Shown: piece by piece, positions 59,359-64,000 of the stretch | Numbering within the stretch: position 1 is the first letter of the stretch | Layout: each line of letters starts with the position of its first letter | From: Camillea tinctor | Taxonomy: Eukaryota; Ascomycota; Sordariomycetes; Xylariales; Xylariaceae | Direction: 5' to 3' | Assembly: GCA_022578605.1 (NCBI GenBank) | Contig: MU394097.1 | Coordinates: 1-64,000, forward strand | DNA: 64,000 nt | Notes under the pieces: model-generated | Told to the model about the DNA's origin: nothing | Seen by the model: the letters and a program-made list of their open reading frames with translations, nothing else | Database searches by the model: none | Translations under genes and position numbers: made by a program

Positions 59359-59586
59359 TTATGCCGGGCGTTGGAGAGCAACGGGGAAGTTCCGCAGCCC
59401 ACGCTTGGGCTTCTCGAACGTGGTTGTGGTGTTCCAGAGGCTGCGTACATTGATCTGACCCGGTGTAGCAGTGGTAGTCGGGGTCGGGACTCCAGGAGTG
59501 GTGCCGTTAGGGAATGTGTAAGGGGCAGCAGAGCCGACTGAGAACATGGCAGCAGCGGCCAGCAGAGCAGCGAAGAATCGAGCCAT
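59359..59586 (-). CDS. Small secreted peptide with a KR site
   Basis: The single-exon gene encodes 75 aa. A clear signal peptide (MARFFAALLAAAAMFSVGSAA) is followed by a Thr/Pro-rich middle (TTPGVPTPTTTATPGQ) and a basic C-terminal part containing KPKRGLRNFPVALQRPA, where KR is a possible Kex2-type cleavage site releasing a 13-residue tail. A TATAAG-like box lies about 130 bases upstream (near 59720, minus strand), which supports a real transcript. No family was recognised; it could be a small secreted effector-like peptide or a spurious short frame. Confidence 0.5.
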   Translation of the reverse strand: MARFFAALLAAAAMFSVGSAAPYTFPNGTTPGVPTPTTTATPGQINVRSLWNTTTTFEKPKRGLRNFPVALQRPA

Positions 59587-62500
59587 GGCTAATTATGTTT
59601 AGGTACTGGAATAGTACAGTAGCGACAGTTTCGGTGATAGATCGAAAGCTGCAAAAACGAAAGGCGAACAGACTAAGGATGCAAAAGGCTGGTCCTGAAC
59701 AAAGAAGCGAAGACCTGCCCTTATATGGCTTCTATCTCTGCCCGCGGCTGTCTGTTGGAGACCATATACGGCACATGATCGGCACTTGGGCTGTGAGCTA
59801 TGTTTGTTCCTTCGTTACTCAACATGGAAGCCCCTGGTACTTACTGTAATCTCTTCTCCACGTTTCTCGAGAGCTCGATCTTGTGCATCAATATCGAGAA
59901 GGTCGCCAAGACTTGCAGGCTGTCCTGTAATCAATATAGCAGGCGCGCCTATCTACGTGTAGGGAAGCGAGCCAGGGGCTGACAACCACATTGGTCATAC
60001 CATGTTCAGCGATCGGCACTGGGCTACAGGTTTGAGTTTAACTCGTAGCCGCATTCGAGGTTTTGAGATAATGAAGACAGGGATGAATATTTACCACCCT
60101 TCCCGTCTTCCCGCTATTCGCCGGCGTTCTCGGAGGAGAGGGAAGGGGGTGCTAGGTGGGCTTCGATCACAACTGACTCAGGGCGGCAGAATGGAGTTAC
60201 TATGGGGTGGCTCGGTCACTGCATGCGTAACTAGTAATAGATTATAGAACGTGTTGATATCTCGAAACATCCTTGATCCACACCTTCGTTCCCCAGGGGG
60301 TTCCCTCCGATCTAATTCATTACTACGCGACAGGAATGTTGAATTCTACAAACACAATTACGCCATAATTCGAAGGCATCTTTGTCATGTTGCCCTCAGG
60401 CTTACTTTCGAAACTTGTGTACATCGATGCACTTACTCTCTGTATGTTCGTAACACTGTTTGCTGTATGTCCCTTATTCAAGCCAGGGGTGTATTCGGTT
60501 GAATTCATATGTAGGTTGCCCAGCCGGTCATATTTCAACTACCCAATTAGGTATGTAGCTGAGTACAAGACAGGCAACGCCCACCATAAACGGTCACATT
60601 GCAGGTGGGCCATTATAACGTCGAGCTGTTGAGACGTACAACCCAGCTAAGTGCAGCCGAACATTGCCAATTAAGCCGCGACCGGCCTAGAGTTACTCAA
60701 CTTGACTATGAGATAACTGAGTCAGGAACATGCGCTTATGTAGATAACCGGTCCCCGACATCCCTCATTACACAACATACAACATATCATTTGTAAGTTG
60801 TAATTGTGCTACCTATAGAGAAAGCCACCACGGGAGATAGAAAAGGGGCAAAGGGAGGTTTTTCTTGGCATTCCGGTAGATACCCAATGGGGTTTATCGT
60901 TCTTTGACGTAAAATACCACAGCCTTCGAAAAACAGCAACAGATGAATCCGAACGGAACGCTCATTCGCGCAATATCTCAAATCGACATTCCATTTTCGT
61001 TAAGGCGCCGTGCTTCAGATCGGTGGAGCCAGCACCGCAACACCCGGAGCAAGACAAGGTGCCGATCATGGGTCGTCTTAACCTTAGTATAAAGCTTGTC
61101 GATCCCAGAGCCAGATTATCCAGTCCGAGAGCGCGGAATCGACTTGGTGGGAGATCGCCCCCAAGCCCCCCCTGGGACTGCTAGCGGCACGTATGAAATA
61201 ACGACAAGGGGTTGTTAATCGCTCCGAAGTCTGAGCGCCAAGATCTCAACCCCCCCTTGTCCATCTGCCAGGCACCCGGACGCGGAAGAACTCAGCAAGG
61301 GTTGATCTTAACCGCTACAAGTAGACCTGCGTACATATCTGCAGAGCCTTCCGTTATCTTTCTAGGGAAAGGCTCGCTCATGTGAAAATGTTTCAATGTG
61401 TCTTCTAGAAGATCTGCTTTGCTAAACTACCTGATTCAGGATCCCCCCCAGGAGGGCTCCCAAGGAATAATACGAGCAAAGTCTGGCTATTCTTACGTCA
61501 GGTATCCTTTTAGCCGTGAGGTATCCTGGCGCTCTATATATTGCATTGCAATGCGCCAAATTCCGTCAAAATATGTCCAACCTAGTATCTACATATGAAT
61601 ATCGTAGAGCAGCTATAGTGTATTTACACAGTCAAGTTTATTTTAGGAGTGTGCCTTGAGCTATAATACAAGCGAGGACTACCCTCCACCATGTCCAGGC
61701 CACTTTTCAACGTGGTGCCGGGAAATACTACCAGGTTCCCAACAAGTTTTCCGTGTGCGCAAAATCTAGATACTGGATGTTCCTGGTTCCAGACCACTGT
61801 TCACAAAGCCTATTCTCAGACCGGCCAATCAATAAATTTCTAAATATTATCGGACTATGCTCGGGAGTTGAGGCTATTTAAGCCTTATCCTCCCCGCATG
61901 AGGTCTGGTGCAAGCGAGACGCTGCCGACATGACAAAGTGGGCGATAATCGCTTAGCTTGGTCGCTCTCAATATAGAGGGCATAAGTCTAGTCCGAGGCG
62001 AATGCCGGAATAGATTAAGTGTAAATATATCTAGCACCAGAATGCATTACAATTCAGTGCAGCCTCGATGGCCGGCCTATATCAAAGATATTAGTCGAGG
62101 TAGTAGCGAGAGAAACCTAAAGTCATAATCTGGGTTCTGAAAGAATCTAGACAACATAATAGGTATGAAAACCATGATAAGATGAAAGCGGCCATTTGGT
62201 CGTTCGTTGTTGAACGGTTAAACAATGTCCACCAACCCAGCAACGCACATTGGTAAGCTTAGTGAACGTTGTATCATCATATCGTCGTTGCGACTCTACT
62301 AGAGCATGAGATGCGATCTAATCAGAAGCTCCGCCAAGCCTGTAAATACTAGTACTACTCTTCATAGTAACACGATGATCTGTATACTGTATAGGTGTTC
62401 ACTTTTTTATCTCTCCGGCTTGTTGGTTCTACGCATTTCTGTCAGCAATGCAAATCCCCCTCCATCACGTCAAGCAACGCAGGGGTATTAGCCTTTTTAC

Positions 62501-64000
62501 ACTAGCAAGCGCCATCAGAGTGGAAACACTGCCTCCCAGATGAAGATCATGACTCGAATTTGCAGGTTGTTTTCTGTGCGAAGCTTCCGTTGCTGGATAA
62601 GCACCCAAGATAGAAATCGTGGGGGGAAGAAAGGGGAGGCGGGGACTTAATTCAAGTCCATCGTTTTGGAGAAATCAAGTCGGTGGGGTTTTCTCTTTGC
62701 GTAGCCCACCAGAAAAACGTCAGAGGAAAAGGAGAAGAAAAAAGAACATCGCCAAATCCATTATAATGCCTTCTTATTCGTACTTTTTCTTTTTTTCATC
62801 TTGTGACGAAACAATGGCCAAGACGTCGAAATAGAGCTGATAAAAAAGGTTGACTGGGGTTGGTGGGCCTGCGGAGCCAGCGGCGTGGCTTTGGTGGAAT
62901 ATGGCAAAAGACCACCTCCCTAATCGAAATTAGTTCGCGTGTTATACTATACCTCGTCGTCTAGGGCGTTTCACGCAACATTGAACCAATCCAGAATCGG
63001 GAACGCCTTCGGTAGAGGATGGGAGGAGTGCTCCACCATATCCTCTCCTACTTAAATAGGTAGATTCAGCACCAGATCTCACAGAATAAATACTAGCGCG
63101 CTGCGTCGAAGGAAAATCCTTATTAAAAATAATAATAGCACTAAAAGTGAACAACGACTCAGGCTATATGATTTGCGAGTACGCGGTTCTAAGTTAGCGC
63201 AAACAGAAAGGTCAATGTCATAATAGAGACTCAGTCTTCAATATTCTTAGTTTCTAGGAGAAATGCCGTGTTATCATGCTTTGACAAATTCAAAAATCGG
63301 GTGCACATAGCAAGAATGTACTGTTATTGGATTTGCAAGTTTTATGCTGATTTAATAAGCATCTACCATCTATAGGCATTGATTCTATATAGACTTAAAC
63401 TTTTACCAGGGTCATAATTGAAATGGAGTAATCGTTACTCCGTATTGGGCTTGCACAGTGACCTGGTTATGACCAATTAGTTATAGCAATGTTTGACATT
63501 CAGCATATTCCATGTGGGTATATGATTTCATAACACCAACCTATACACATGTCGTGTATATTGTGAGACACGAACAATTTAATATTCAACTCTCATCTAA
63601 GCCACATAGTAGAATACTTGTAGCGTGTAACATAAGGTTCGTATGCTAGTTGATCGGCAGATTCACTATATCTACCAAGGTTATCTTGGGACTTTGTTAT
63701 CATAGATCAACCACTTAGGCCTCTTTTTGTCGGTGTCTTAAAAGATGGAAGAAATTTTTCATTTATCTCTCACAGAAAAGTGAGGCTAAGTAAACGTCCA
63801 AACTCAATCAAAGCTTTTTTTTTATGGTAGACGGAAGATCGCATACTGACTGACCGGGGTTCAATAGCGTACCAATAAGGTCGATAACATGGTTCCATTG
63901 AGGATCGTGCCGTGTTCCTGAAGCTACGGGGACTAGATTTCACAGTACTTGAATTAACACGACATCACGAGACTCCCTGGACCGCTCTCATCATTTTGTT
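59587..64000. other. Gene-poor right end, 4.4 kb
   Basis: No supportable gene was found. A relatively GC-rich island at about 61000-61330 contains CCCGGACGCGG and GCGCGGAATCG but no long frame. An inverted repeat GGAGTAA-TCG-TTACTCC lies at 63426-63442. Otherwise short frames only; the right edge is open. Confidence 0.5.
63426..63442. repeat. Perfect short inverted repeat with ACTCCGTA
   Basis: GGAGTAA, TCG, TTACTCC forms a 7-bp hairpin with a 3-base loop, directly followed by GTATT so that it contains TACTCCGTA. The same ACTCCGTA word occurs elsewhere in the window (about 28065 and 47646). Confidence 0.6.

Noticed and set aside
60002..60632. Several 65-83 codon frames in the right arm
   Set aside because: No motifs, no splice support and no consistent reading frame; expected by chance at this density.
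1..64000. CRISPR array or prokaryotic operon structure
   Set aside because: No regularly spaced repeats of suitable length; introns and fungal gene families show the DNA is eukaryotic.

Overview
This window looks like nuclear DNA of a filamentous ascomycete (Pezizomycotina, probably a sordariomycete). The evidence is short GT..AG introns of about 50-170 nt with CTRAY-type branch sites, an intron-poor gene style, fungal-type proteins (Naf1, Cdc4-type myosin light chain, Bir1, saccharolysin), AT-rich TpA-loaded stretches and stop-riddled gene relics resembling repeat-induced point mutation, and many TAGGTA/TACCTA microsatellites between genes. No species can be named from the sequence alone.

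Layout. 0.6-9.2 kb: NAF1 (H/ACA snoRNP assembly), about 4.9 kb without a supportable gene, then a Ser/Thr-rich single-pass membrane protein with an SH3 domain. 11.2-14.7 kb: a very GC-rich convergent pair, a secreted SsuA/THI5-like solute-binding protein and a GH127-type beta-L-arabinofuranosidase. 15.8-22.2 kb: a DHH phosphoesterase, a dienelactone hydrolase, a small CoA-binding Rossmann protein and a SAM methyltransferase. 23.6-28.2 kb: the Cdc4/Mlc1 light chain and an M3 oligopeptidase (saccharolysin) with a possible upstream mitochondrial leader. 30.7-33.7 kb: an FAD monooxygenase and an SLT/lysozyme-like protein. 35.55 kb: tRNA-Val(AAC). 36.5-39.1 kb: a two-BIR Bir1/survivin protein. 39.9-40.1 kb: an assembly gap beside G and C homopolymers, with a noisy duplicated flank. 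41.3-43.1 kb: an F-box-like protein.

From about 43 kb the window becomes accessory in character: relics of a NACHT/NLR-type receptor, a probably frameshifted Ser-rich membrane protein, a small secreted 10-cysteine protein with a decayed tandem copy beside it, a diverged dispersed repeat, one intact RBR ubiquitin ligase (51-52 kb), a doubtful Q-rich membrane ORF, a tiny secreted KR-containing peptide (59.4 kb), and about 9 kb almost empty of intact genes.

The genes do not form one pathway. Housekeeping genes (NAF1, Cdc4, Prd1, Bir1, tRNA-Val) are interspersed with GC-rich enzyme genes and with a decaying accessory segment on the right. The strongest candidates for something undescribed are the small secreted cysteine-rich protein and its dead copy, the ATG-less acid-free leader in front of the oligopeptidase, and the bacterial-looking arabinofuranosidase/solute-binding pair. 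No biosynthetic backbone gene, CRISPR array or intact transposase was found.
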